12,060 bases of DNA from Nitrospirota bacterium (lineage in GTDB: Bacteria; Nitrospirota; Nitrospiria; Nitrospirales; UBA8639): assembly GCA_003228495.1 (NCBI GenBank), contig QIDY01000075.1, forward strand, positions 1-12,060, written 5' to 3'. Every line of letters starts with the position of its first letter. Position 1 is the stretch's first letter. Position numbers and translations under genes: made by a program. Shown here in pieces: positions 1 through 7,527 of this stretch. Below the pieces are notes generated by a model that saw nothing but the letters and a program-made list of their open reading frames with translations, did not search any database and had not been told where the DNA came from.

Positions 1-1826
1 CCCTCATTCAACAATTTCTGCAATTCTTGATCATCGCCCTGCAATACTTTTTCAAGACGTTCTTCCACTTTCTTTTGGACCTGATTCCCCAAAGATTGGG
101 TATCCAAGCGAAGCACAGGATCCTGAACCGTCCCCCTTACAACAAATGGGAGCACTAACTGCCCTTTCTGCCTTACGACTTGGGCCAGAGGGAACCGCCG
201 AATAATTTTATCGGCAATAGCCGGTGGGACGCCAAGCGTCCCTTGAAGCTTCACCGATTGATCCAAGCCAAGCTTCCCTACACTCCGTAATGAAAAGTTA
301 TGTATGTTGGCTATCAATTCTCGAATGGCTAAACCGTCCTTATCCAGATCTGTCTTGGCATCAATCAGTGAAAATTGCGTAGCACCAGTGGATTCTCCAA
401 GCACACCTGATATCTGCAAGGCTTCCTCAACGGCTTTCACAAGATCAAAACCTATCACTTCACCATTTCGAATGATTAAATGAATTGGGCCAACAAGTTC
501 CGGCATCTTTGAAGGTCCAACCACCCCACTCACTTTCCATTTCAATTGCCCAACTCCGGTTATGCTCAGCGAAGAGGGTCGGATAACTTTCACAAGTGGC
601 TCAACTAAAAAATCTTTGAAAGTGCCTTGCGTAGAAAAGGCAAAAGGAGGACGTGTTCTATCCAACATTCCTTTGGCCATCAACGCCCCATCAAAAACCT
701 TAGCCTTCAATGATCGCAGAGTAAATTGGGCGTCTTGAATCTCCGCTTCTAATTGAAGCTGTTCAAATGAAAAGGGTTGTTGAACAGGAAGAGCGACCGG
801 GAGGTCTTGTGAAGACAGTGATGGGGAATTACCAACTAAATAAAACCGAGAAGGGGTCCCTTTTCCTGACAAATGAAGGGTGGAATTACCGAAGTGAAGA
901 TTCACTCGAAGAGGATCTATGGTCACTCCCGCAGGGTGGGGCCGAGATTTCTTGGGAAACAGGGGAACCACAAAATGTGCTTGCAGTTGGGTGAGTCCTA
1001 TGGGTTTTTCTAAGCCAAGTTCGATTGGCACATCATCCGTTGAGGCTTTGGGAATCTGTACATCTGCTGTCAGTCTTCCATCCAGGATTTTCCCTTGTGC
1101 CGTCACGATCACATTTCCGACACGACCTTCTATATCCAATTCTGGAATATCGAAGTTAGCTTGAAGGGGTCCAAATCGCCCCTTGACATCAAAAGGCATC
1201 TGATAGGGCAACAACATGCCATTCGCCCGAACATCAGCCGTTTGCCCAATTGCTACCGATTCCGTGGTCAGTTCCAGATTTTCAATCTGATACGCATTCG
1301 GTGGCTGATGAGTACGATCTTCATACTGCAGAGTTCCTCCGGTCATAGAAAACTGCTTCACAGCCAAGACTCCCAACAAGGGAGTAACCGAGTTCTTGGA
1401 TTCAGCTTTTTCACTCGGAGGTGTGCCGGAGAATGGGTTCTTACCAATTGTGGCGGTATTGAGACCACCATTTTTCGATCGAAGGACCTGGACAACAGGA
1501 CCTTCAATCAAAACACTTTCGACTTGAATCCGCCGTTGTAAGAGTGGCCTCCACTGAACAGCCACTCGCACGGATGGAACGGTCAGAAACGGTGTAGAAC
1601 TGAAGCCAGGATCATCCGCAATGACCACATTGCGTAACTGTGCCCCCAATTTGGGAAATAGAGTCAGCCGAACATCTTCCACTTCAATTTTTCGATGAAG
1701 CACCTGCTCGAAAATCGGCAGATACTGATCCCGATACCGATTGAGATCGAGCAAAAACGGCAGCGAAAGAATAATCAGAACCAAGAGCACGATAACAATG
1801 GCAAGTGCGATCATGAATTTCCTCAT
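1..1826 (-). CDS. AsmA-family envelope protein, C-terminal end cut by window edge
   Basis: The reverse strand is open without a stop from 1826 to the left edge, about 608 codons, so the C-terminus lies outside. The start reads MRKFMIALAIVIVLLVLI..., a short positive stretch and one strong N-terminal membrane helix. It is followed by LDLNRYRDQYLPIFEQVLHRKIEVEDVRLTLFP-type sequence, the classic AsmA opening (helix, then beta-rich periplasmic repeats). Near the C-terminal side it has the AsmA-like run FDGALMAKGMLDRT and a GVGQLKWKVSG strand. AsmA-like proteins are inner-membrane anchored, have large periplasmic beta domains and are linked to outer-membrane lipid or protein homeostasis. The exact role here is inferred only from the family. 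A second in-frame ATG at 1814 has a better SD (GAGGA, 5 nt spacing) and may be the true start. The gene is divergent from polA. Confidence 0.85.
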   Translation of the reverse strand, partial: MRKFMIALAIVIVLLVLIILSLPFLLDLNRYRDQYLPIFEQVLHRKIEVEDVRLTLFPKLGAQLRNVVIADDPGFSSTPFLTVPSVRVAVQWRPLLQRRIQVESVLIEGPVVQVLRSKNGGLNTATIGKNPFSGTPPSEKAESKNSVTPLLGVLAVKQFSMTGGTLQYEDRTHQPPNAYQIENLELTTESVAIGQTADVRANGMLLPYQMPFDVKGRFGPLQANFDIPELDIEGRVGNVIVTAQGKILDGRLTADVQIPKASTDDVPIELGLEKPIGLTQLQAHFVVPLFPKKSRPHPAGVTIDPLRVNLHFGNSTLHLSGKGTPSRFYLVGNSPSLSSQDLPVALPVQQPFSFEQLQLEAEIQDAQFTLRSLKAKVFDGALMAKGMLDRTRPPFAFSTQGTFKDFLVEPLVKVIRPSSLSITGVGQLKWKVSGVVGPSKMPELVGPIHLIIRNGEVIGFDLVKAVEEALQISGVLGESTGATQFSLIDAKTDLDKDGLAIRELIANIHNFSLRSVGKLGLDQSVKLQGTLGVPPAIADKIIRRFPLAQVVRQKGQLVLPFVVRGTVQDPVLRLDTQSLGNQVQKKVEERLEKVLQGDDQELQKLLNE

Positions 1827-1865
1827 GAAAATGGATTCCTGGGTTCGAGGACAAGGGAATAGGCT

Positions 1866-1874
1866 ATTCTAGCA
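1866..1874 (-). promoter_or_regulatory. Candidate extended -10 promoter for the AsmA gene
   Basis: On the reverse strand the sequence reads TGCTAGAAT, matching an extended -10 (TGnTATAAT) with one mismatch in the hexamer. No convincing -35 lies upstream, as is common for extended -10 promoters. A start point near 1859 would give a leader of roughly 33-45 nt. This rests on pattern matching only. Confidence 0.35.
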
Positions 1875-1877
1875 TGC

Positions 1878-1891
1878 CCGATATTTATCGG
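1878..1891. promoter_or_regulatory. 14-bp inverted repeat in divergent intergenic region
   Basis: CCGATA-TT-TATCGG is a perfect 6+2+6 inverted repeat. It sits between the outward-facing AsmA and polA promoters and just upstream of the AsmA extended -10. It could be a regulator's operator. No known operator consensus is recognised. Confidence 0.3.
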
Positions 1892-1912
1892 AGGAACGGT
1901 TATAAAGACATA

Positions 1913-1941
1913 TCGACACGGCTTACGCTATCAGGTATCTT
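1913..1941 (+). promoter_or_regulatory. Candidate sigma70-type promoter for polA
   Basis: TCGACA (1913-1918) and TATCTT (1936-1941) are separated by exactly 17 nt. A start point near 1948 would give a leader of about 27 nt before the polA ATG at 1975. No clear SD precedes that ATG. It is the only plausible start, because the frame is closed by TAA at 1903 and no ATG, GTG or TTG lies between. Confidence 0.45.
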
Positions 1942-1974
1942 TTCCCTCTACATCAATTTTGCACAAATTCTATT

Positions 1975-2322
1975 ATGACGGCACCTATCGACACTCCTTC
2001 CCGCTTGCCCATCCAACATGTGGTTTTAGTTGATGCCTCAGGGTTCATCTTTCGGGCTTTCCACGCCATTCAAATCCTCACACGTCCCGACGGGACTCCG
2101 GTCAATGCCGTGTATGGATTCATCACCATGCTTATGAAACTGCTGGACGATATGAAACCCGATCATATTGCTATCATTTTCGATTCGGCCCGAAAGACCT
2201 TCAGGAACGACATCGATCCCTCGTACAAAGCTAACCGAACCGAGCCTCCAGACGAGTTAGTACCCCAATTCGAGTTGGACACGCGCCTTCAATCTGGATT
2301 GCATCGAGTTAAACGGGTTTGA
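1975..2322 (+). pseudogene. polA: DNA polymerase I, N-terminal 5'-nuclease fragment cut off by a frameshift
   Basis: The frame encodes the start of the PolA 5'-3' exonuclease (FEN-like) domain: VVLVDASGFIFRAFHAI, NAVYGFITML and IIFDSARKTFRNDIDPSYKANR, all typical family blocks. After VPQFEL (to 2277) the reading becomes nonsense and stops with TGA at 2320-2322. The expected continuation, TRAFNLDCIELNGFEADDLIATY, is found in the +1 frame from about 2279. Compared with E. coli PolA spacing between the conserved Q and the G(F/V)EADD motif (20 residues, 60 nt), only 49 nt are present here. That implies an 11-nt deletion of about four residues. It may be a genuine mutation or an assembly error. 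Confidence 0.85.
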
Positions 2323-2359
2323 AGCGGATGATCTCATTGCCACCTATACCCAAGAAGCC

Positions 2360-4825
2360 GTGGAAGCCGGCGCTGATGTCACCATTGTGTCCTCAGATAA
2401 AGATCTGATGCAGCTGGTTTCGGACCGAGTCAGCATGTGGGATTCTATCAAAAACCGGCGGATCGGCCCGGCGCAGGTTCAGGAAAAATTCGGCGTGCCC
2501 CCTGAAAAAGTTGTGGATGTGCAAGCCTTGGCCGGCGATTCGACTGATAATGTGCCAGGGATCCCGGGCATCGGGATCAAAACCGCCGCTCAATTGATTC
2601 AAGAATACGGGGATCTGGATGCCGTGCTCACCCGCGCTTCCGAAATTAAGCAGAACAAGCGGCGTGAAAATCTTATAGAACATGCCGATAAGGCCCGCCT
2701 TTCGCGTGAACTCGTTCGCTTGCGGGATGATGTGCCGCTGACTATTCCACTGGGCCAACTGGAAAGACGCCAGCCAGACCTGGAACATCTAGAACGGTTT
2801 CTCACAGAACAAGGATTCAAGTCCATTTTGGCCCGCCTACAAAGCCGGTCCACCAAAGAACGATCTTTCGCATCACCCAATCCGCAAACCACGAGTCCTT
2901 CGTCCTCAACCGATTCGAAAGAGAAAAAACCCTCTATCCCCCAACAGACATCTCAACCTCACTACGAACTCGTGCAAACGGTTGAAACTTTGCAATTGTG
3001 GATCGATAAGGCCGTTCAGCAGGGACTGATTGCGGTCGATACGGAAACGACCTCCTTGGATCAAACACGGGCCGAACTTGTTGGCGTGTCGCTCAGCCTT
3101 GAGGCAGGAAACGCCTGTTATATTCCTGTGGGTCACGTGCCCCCTGGGGCTACCACTTCCATGGACTTATTGGAACAAGCCAACCCGAAATCTGAAAGGC
3201 CACAACAAATACCGCTTCGAACCGTTCTGAACATGCTCCACCCTCTTCTCGCCAACCCAAGCGTTCTAAAGATTGGACACAATATCAAATACGACATGGT
3301 GATCTTTGCCCGCTATGACATCACGGTTTCACCCGTGGATGACACAATGCTGCTTTCCTATGTATTGGAAGGTGGCAAGCATGGCCACGGCATGGATGAC
3401 TTAGCCGACCTGTATCTGGGACACACCACTATTAAATATAAAGATGTCGTCGGCACTGGCAAGGCACGGGTCACCTTTGACCAGGTGCCGTTGGACAAGG
3501 CCCTGGATTATGCGGCGGAAGACGCCGACATCACCTTGCGCCTGCATCAAGCTCTCAAACCTCGACTCTTTGAAGAACATCTCATCACGGCGTACGAAAC
3601 CCTGGAGCGCCCGTTAATTCCCGTCCTGGCTGCAATGGAACAAAAAGGGATCAAAGTCGATGCCGCGCAACTTAAGCAAGTCTCCCATGAATTTTCACAA
3701 CGGCTCCACGACTTGGAACAGGAGATTCATCGACTGGCGGGAAAAACCTTCAACGTGGGTTCGCCTAAACAATTGGGCGAAGTCCTCTTTGACGACCTCA
3801 AAATGGAAGGCGGCCAAAAAGGCAAAGCCGGAAGCTACAGTACCGGAGCAGACGTCTTAGAATCCTTAGCCACGCAGGGGCATGAATTACCGGAGAAAGT
3901 TTTGGAATGGCGGCATTTGGACAAACTCCGCAGTACCTATGCCGAGGCCCTGATCCATCAAATCAACCCCCGGACCAATCGTGTGCATACCTCGTATGCT
4001 ATGGCTTCAGCTGCGACAGGAAGATTGTCCTCAACCGATCCCAATCTCCAAAACATTCCAATCCGAACGGAAGAGGGCCGGAAAATCCGACGCGCGTTTG
4101 TGGCAGAACCCGGGTGTCGGCTTTTGTCCTTGGATTATTCCCAGATCGAATTACGATTATTGGCTCATGTCGCTGATATTGCAGTCTTGAAGCACGCGTT
4201 TTGGGAAGGACAGGATATTCATGCCCTCACGGCCAGCCAGGTCTTCGATATTCCAATGGATAAGATGGATTCAGGGATTCGGCGAAAAGCCAAGGCCATC
4301 AACTTCGGCATCATCTATGGCATCAGTGCGTTCGGATTGGCCAGGCAATTAGGGGTGGAACAGTCGGAAGCGGCCTCCTATATCAAATCCTACTTTGAGC
4401 GGTATCCCGGCATTCAAGACTACATGGAACGCACCAAACAATTTTGCCGCGAGCACGGCTATGTCCAAACACTATTTGGCCGACGATGTCACGTCCCGGC
4501 CATTCATGACAAAAATCCGGCACGAAGAAATTTTTCCGAACGTGCCGCGATCAACGCCCCCCTTCAAGGAACGGCAGCCGATATTTTAAAGCGCGCCATG
4601 ATCCGCGTTCCTCCGGCCTTGGAACAGCATGGCTTAACGGGCAAAGCTTCCATGTTATTGACGGTGCACGATGAGTTACTCTTCGAAGTCCAGGAATCGG
4701 CACTGGAGGAAACGGCCCGAGTCATCAAGCAGGTCATGGAATCGGCCACACTCCCAGCACTCCAACTATCGATTCCTCTGACCGTCGATGTGGGCCACGG
4801 CCCATCCTGGGATGACGCCCATTGA
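2360..4825 (+). CDS. polA: DNA polymerase I, rest of 5'-nuclease plus proofreading and polymerase domains
   Basis: This frame carries the rest of PolA. It is open from 2261, after a TAG at 2258; the first start codon is GTG 2360. It holds the end of the 5'-nuclease (VTIVSSDKDLMQLV, GDSTDNVPGIPGIGIKTA). Next is an intact-looking 3'-5' exonuclease: DTET (Exo I), IGHNIKYD (Exo II), YAAEDAD (Exo III). The family A polymerase follows, with TDPNLQNIP, motif A LDYSQIELR, motif B RRKAKAINFGIIYG and motif C TVHDELLFE. The enzyme fills gaps in repair and removes Okazaki primers. As the sequence stands, the large fragment would need reinitiation at the GTG, 37 nt after the upstream stop, or the split is artefactual. 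It heads a likely operon with the small membrane protein and xth. Confidence 0.93.
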   Translation: MEAGADVTIVSSDKDLMQLVSDRVSMWDSIKNRRIGPAQVQEKFGVPPEKVVDVQALAGDSTDNVPGIPGIGIKTAAQLIQEYGDLDAVLTRASEIKQNKRRENLIEHADKARLSRELVRLRDDVPLTIPLGQLERRQPDLEHLERFLTEQGFKSILARLQSRSTKERSFASPNPQTTSPSSSTDSKEKKPSIPQQTSQPHYELVQTVETLQLWIDKAVQQGLIAVDTETTSLDQTRAELVGVSLSLEAGNACYIPVGHVPPGATTSMDLLEQANPKSERPQQIPLRTVLNMLHPLLANPSVLKIGHNIKYDMVIFARYDITVSPVDDTMLLSYVLEGGKHGHGMDDLADLYLGHTTIKYKDVVGTGKARVTFDQVPLDKALDYAAEDADITLRLHQALKPRLFEEHLITAYETLERPLIPVLAAMEQKGIKVDAAQLKQVSHEFSQRLHDLEQEIHRLAGKTFNVGSPKQLGEVLFDDLKMEGGQKGKAGSYSTGADVLESLATQGHELPEKVLEWRHLDKLRSTYAEALIHQINPRTNRVHTSYAMASAATGRLSSTDPNLQNIPIRTEEGRKIRRAFVAEPGCRLLSLDYSQIELRLLAHVADIAVLKHAFWEGQDIHALTASQVFDIPMDKMDSGIRRKAKAINFGIIYGISAFGLARQLGVEQSEAASYIKSYFERYPGIQDYMERTKQFCREHGYVQTLFGRRCHVPAIHDKNPARRNFSERAAINAPLQGTAADILKRAMIRVPPALEQHGLTGKASMLLTVHDELLFEVQESALEETARVIKQVMESATLPALQLSIPLTVDVGHGPSWDDAH

Positions 4826-4863
4826 AGAATCTGAATATGTTGTAAGAGAAAGGAACACAAAGA

Positions 4864-5154
4864 ATGATGGAGATACCGACGTATGGGGAATTATTGAAAC
4901 TCATGTGGTTTCTGGTGTGGCGGCATGTAGTGATTCTCATGTTTGTGAGCATGACAATCGGATGGGCGGTTCCTGTGATCCTTAATACCACCGTTTCTGA
5001 AGGCTCTCAGTATCTGTTAGAAATTTGTATCTATGGCGTGTTGTTCTTGGGCATCACCCCATTCATTTTGAAGACTCTGTTTCAAAAACAATTTCAAGGG
5101 TTTCAAGTTACCTTCCAACGCGATACCGCGACAACATCACTTTCCTCATCATAA
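4864..5154 (+). CDS. Small two-helix membrane protein, uncharacterised
   Basis: This 96-residue protein has two hydrophobic segments: about residues 14-40 (MWFLVWRHVVILMFVSMTIGWAVPVIL) and about 50-71 (LLEICIYGVLFLGITPFILKTL). A basic, polar tail ends in a serine-rich stretch. An AAAGGA lies about 9 nt upstream of the ATG; the next codon is also ATG (4867), so the start is ambiguous by one residue. The gene lies 38 nt after polA and 31 nt before xth on the same strand, so co-transcription is likely. I do not recognise a family. The function is unknown, and any link to repair rests only on position. Confidence 0.65.
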   Translation: MMEIPTYGELLKLMWFLVWRHVVILMFVSMTIGWAVPVILNTTVSEGSQYLLEICIYGVLFLGITPFILKTLFQKQFQGFQVTFQRDTATTSLSSS

Positions 5155-5185
5155 TATTCGTATAAAACACAGCTTAAGTCTGCCC

Positions 5186-5959
5186 ATGAGAATTGCCACC
5201 TGGAACGTCAACTCCATAAGAGTCAGAATTCCCCACCTGATGGAATGGGTGGCACAAGCTGATCCAGACGTCATCCTCTTACAAGAACTCAAAACCACTG
5301 AGGATCAATTTCCCAGGATGGCCATCGACGAATTGGGGTACAACATGGCCATCGTTGGACAAAAAACCTACAATGGTGTGGCTATCCTCTCCAAGATGCC
5401 TATTGAGGTGGAACAAACCGCACTTCCCGGTGATCCCTCTGACGAACAAGCCCGCTATGTGGAAGCCGTGATAGGAAACGTTCGGATCGCCTCCATTTAT
5501 TTACCCAACGGGAATCCCGCCGGTACGGAGAAATTTTCGTACAAACTCAAATGGATGGAACGATTGATCGCCCATGCCCATTCCCTCATGGCTTTGGAAG
5601 AACCCGTGGTCTTGGCTGGCGACTTTAATGTATGTCCCACTAATGACGATGTCTATGACCCCACAGGTTTTGCAGAGGATGCGCTCTGCCGACCCGAATC
5701 CCGCGCCCGTTTTCGAGAACTCTGCCACTTAGGCTACACCGACGCCCTTCGTGCGTTTCATCCGGAACTGGGACTCTACACCTACTGGGATTACCAGGCC
5801 GGCAGATGGAACCGGGATGAGGGCTTACGCATCGATCACTTAATGCTCTCACCACAAGCGGCGGATCGGCTGGTCACGGCTAATGTTGATCGAAATCCTC
5901 GCAGCATGGAGAAACCCTCTGACCATACGCCCGTCTGGTGTGAACTGTCTCCCTCGTAA
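5186..5959 (+). CDS. xth: Exodeoxyribonuclease III (AP endonuclease)
   Basis: The 257-residue protein is a full-length match to the ExoIII/AP endonuclease fold (endonuclease/exonuclease/phosphatase superfamily). Visible motifs are IATWNVNSIR (Asn7), LLQELK with the metal-binding Glu34 (most homologues read LQETK), GVAILSK, YLPNG, AGDFNVCP (catalytic Asp/Asn), YTYWDYQAGRWNRDEGLRIDH and the C-terminal SDHTPVW with the catalytic His. It cleaves DNA at abasic sites and removes 3' blocking groups in base-excision repair, leaving a primer end for PolA. That makes the polA neighbourhood functionally sensible. No clear SD precedes the ATG, which fits translation within an operon. Confidence 0.95.
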   Translation: MRIATWNVNSIRVRIPHLMEWVAQADPDVILLQELKTTEDQFPRMAIDELGYNMAIVGQKTYNGVAILSKMPIEVEQTALPGDPSDEQARYVEAVIGNVRIASIYLPNGNPAGTEKFSYKLKWMERLIAHAHSLMALEEPVVLAGDFNVCPTNDDVYDPTGFAEDALCRPESRARFRELCHLGYTDALRAFHPELGLYTYWDYQAGRWNRDEGLRIDHLMLSPQAADRLVTANVDRNPRSMEKPSDHTPVWCELSPS

Positions 5960-6053
5960 TCACGAAACCCAAATTTCACAAAAATGGTGTAGATTCCTTC
6001 CAAAAAGAGTATTATCCCGGGTAAGGAAGCCGGAAGAGTTCAGAACCGCTACG
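5960..6053. other. Intergenic segment between xth and the palindromic element
   Basis: No gene is seen. CCTTCC near 5995 and GGAAGCCGGAA near 6025 are partly complementary, but there is no T-tract, so I do not call a terminator. This marks the edge between the core repair genes and the accessory patch. Confidence 0.3.
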
Positions 6054-6239
6054 TAAGGACTTGAGAGAAAATAACTTGAGCAAATTCGCAACAATATTTG
6101 GGTCAGATTTGGACGGAACGACTGAGGAAAAGCCGAGGCATAGTAGAGCTATGTTGAGGTTTTTTCGAGTGAGGCGCGTTCAAAGATGGCCCGAAGATTG
6201 GATGGGAATTTGTTCAAGTTATTTTCTCTCAGGTCCTAA
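6054..6239. mobile_element. 186-bp imperfect palindrome, MITE-like element
   Basis: The whole stretch folds back on itself around position 6146. The outer 34 bp at each end (6054-6087 and 6206-6239) match as inverted repeats at 31 of 34 positions, including AGAGAAAATAACTTGA in both. The inner arms match at roughly two thirds of positions with a one-base offset. The centre is CATAG-TAGAG-CTATG (6139-6153). It encodes no protein: the reading frame that runs through it is a by-product of the symmetry. The structure fits a non-autonomous miniature element (MITE), or an element transcribed as a long hairpin RNA. No convincing target duplication is visible. I cannot name its parent transposon. Confidence 0.7.
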
Positions 6240-6341
6240 GCCCATGTCATTGCCTGGCGGGAATATTGAGAGGACCGAGAATTGTCGCTCACGGAAACTC
6301 TCGACCGTGTCGTCCCTGTATGATTATTCGAGCATGCCTGA

Positions 6342-6632
6342 CATGGCGAAGATAAGGACGGCCCTCTCTTCCGTCCCGTGCGGAATAACCGCACGGGCAA
6401 CTTAGAGAAAGCCCTGCATCCGAATGCCGTCTATGAGAATATCGTGCGGCACAATGGCGGGATCAGTGTCCATTCCCTGCGAGCCACGGCGGCCACCAAT
6501 GCGCTTGATCAAGAAGCCGATATCGCCAAAGTCCAGGAGTGGCTCGGCCATGCGAATATTAGCACCACGCGATTGTATGACCGGAAAAAATCCAGGCCGG
6601 AGGATAGCCCAACCTTTCGGGTGCGGTACTGA
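6342..6632 (+). pseudogene. Tyrosine recombinase (phage/XerC-type integrase), C-terminal remnant
   Basis: The frame after TGA 6339-6341 reads HGEDKDGPLFRPVRNNRTGN... and ends VHSLRATAATNALDQEADIAKVQEWLGHANISTTRLYDRKKSRPEDSPTFRVRY. This is the C-terminal third of a tyrosine recombinase: the HxxR box (HSLR), the LGH box and the nucleophile Tyr in RLYDR are present. The N-terminal core-binding domain and the first catalytic Arg are missing. Upstream sequence has stops and then the palindromic element. About 95 codons remain of a protein usually near 300, so it should be inactive. Part of it could initiate at GTG 6378. It probably marks an old integration event. Confidence 0.85.
6375..6397. repeat. 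Perfect 9-bp hairpin inside the integrase remnant
   Basis: CCCGTGCGG (6375-6383) and CCGCACGGG (6389-6397) are perfect complements around a 5-nt AATAA loop. The segment still codes for RPVRNNRTG in the recombinase frame, so the symmetry may be partly fortuitous. No T-tract follows. Confidence 0.5.
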
Positions 6633-6673
6633 CGGCAAGGCTAATGAACACGGCAGAAGGCAATATTTTTTTC

Positions 6674-6700
6674 TTGCAATTATTAGTAATTACTTATAAC
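6674..6700 (+). promoter_or_regulatory. Candidate promoter and operator of the first toxin-antitoxin pair
   Basis: TTGCAA (6674-6679) and TATAAC (6695-6700) resemble -35 and -10 boxes, but with a short 15-nt spacer. The perfect 10-bp palindrome AGTAATTACT (6685-6694) lies between them, where an antitoxin would block RNA polymerase. Autoregulation by the XRE antitoxin is expected for the family. The assignment here is by pattern only. Confidence 0.4.
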
Positions 6701-7075
6701 ATGGAAAGTGGGATGGGCGACGACGATATAAAACCTGTAGTCTGGGTTGGTGATGCGCGGGAACAGGTGCAGTCGTTTCCGCGTGAAGTAAGGCAGGATA
6801 TTGGTGCCGCACTCTATGACGTACAAAAAGGGGAAAAGCCGCCAAAAGCGAAACCCTTTAAGGGCGTAGCCAGCGGCGTGTTAGAAATCGTCACCAGGTT
6901 TGAAACAAACACATACCGCACGGTCTATGCGGTGAAGATTGGCAAACGGGTCTATGTCCTGCATGCCTTTCAGAAGAAATCTGCCACAGGTCGAAAAACG
7001 GCTAAGTTGGATGTGGCCATGATCTTACGGCGATATAAAGAAGCCGTAGAAAAAGAAAAGGAGCAACAGAAATGA
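6701..7075 (+). CDS. Phage-derived Gp49-like / HigB-type RelE-superfamily toxin
   Basis: The core reads VVWVGDAREQVQSFPREVRQDIGAALYDVQKGEKPPKAKPFKG...VLEIVTRFETNTYRTVYAVKIGKRVYVLHAFQKKSATGRKT. This is the characteristic Gp49-like (DUF891, RelE superfamily) layout, in which the YVLHAFQKKS segment is diagnostic. Such toxins act as ribosome-dependent mRNA interferases or related translation inhibitors. I place the start at ATG 6701. ATG 6713 has a better SD (GGAAAG) and fits family N-termini, while the frame extends to 6644 without homology support. The last four bases overlap the antitoxin start (ATGA), showing tight translational coupling. Confidence 0.85.
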   Translation: MESGMGDDDIKPVVWVGDAREQVQSFPREVRQDIGAALYDVQKGEKPPKAKPFKGVASGVLEIVTRFETNTYRTVYAVKIGKRVYVLHAFQKKSATGRKTAKLDVAMILRRYKEAVEKEKEQQK

Positions 7076-7401
7076 AGAAAAATGGAAAAATGGTCTTTGA
7101 AGAAAGCTCAGGCAATGTGTTTGCTGATATGGGTCTGGATGATGCCGACGAACTGTTAACGCGGGCGAAGCTTGGCCATTCCGTGCGCATGATCCTTGAA
7201 AAGAAAAAGCTCAAACAGCGAGAAATCGGTAAACTTTTGGAGATTAAACAACCGGAAGTCTCAAACCTGATGAACGGCCGTTATACGCTGTTCTCTCCTG
7301 AACGCCTGTTTGGATTTTTGAATAAACTGGATCGAAAAGTGACAGTGAAGGTGTCACGGAGAAGGAAAGGCGAAGCTCTGCAAGAAGTGGTCATGGCCTA
7401 A
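7072..7401 (+). CDS. XRE-family antitoxin partner (HigA-like)
   Basis: The 109-residue protein has a helix-turn-helix at about residues 42-78: LKQREIGKLLEIKQPEVSNLMNGR. The ending ...LFSPERLFGFLNKLDRKVTVKV is typical of the XRE/HTH_37 antitoxins paired with Gp49-like toxins. It should bind and neutralise the upstream toxin and repress the shared promoter. Its ATG overlaps the toxin stop by 4 nt, so the order is toxin first, antitoxin second, as in higBA. The C-terminal tail RRRKGEALQEVVMA is short and basic. Family identification is firm; target and partner specificity are inferred from adjacency. Confidence 0.87.
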   Translation: MKKNGKMVFEESSGNVFADMGLDDADELLTRAKLGHSVRMILEKKKLKQREIGKLLEIKQPEVSNLMNGRYTLFSPERLFGFLNKLDRKVTVKVSRRRKGEALQEVVMA

Positions 7402-7406
7402 AAAAC

Positions 7407-7428
7407 TTTCCCCAATGACTATTATCAC
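7407..7428 (+). repeat. Module-end motif, copy A
   Basis: The core ATGACTATTATCAC, preceded by TTTCCC, lies just after the first antitoxin stop. Two related copies follow other modules at 8675-8696 and 9705-9725, giving the consensus ATRACTRTYATCAC in the same orientation. This copy is the least symmetric. Its role is unknown. Confidence 0.4.
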
Positions 7429-7527
7429 TCTCAAACGAGAAGGCTTTATCCAACCTCAGGTTAAAATCTCTTTTTATTATCAAACCCCTGGGAATTTTTT
7501 TCACAATCCATTTTCAAATTAACGACT

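Noticed and set aside
767..1541. Several forward reading frames of 75-148 codons
   Set aside because: They lie opposite the continuous reverse-strand AsmA frame and have no recognisable domains.
6237..6240. TA target-site duplication around the palindrome
   Set aside because: A TA occurs near both ends, but the inverted repeats are offset by one base relative to it, so it is not convincing.
6061..6405. 114-codon forward reading frame starting inside the palindrome
   Set aside because: Its first half is the palindromic element and its second half overlaps the integrase remnant in another frame. No family resemblance.
6644..6700. Longer start (ATG 6644) for the first toxin
   Set aside because: The extra 19 residues do not resemble family N-termini and the stretch holds the likely promoter and operator.
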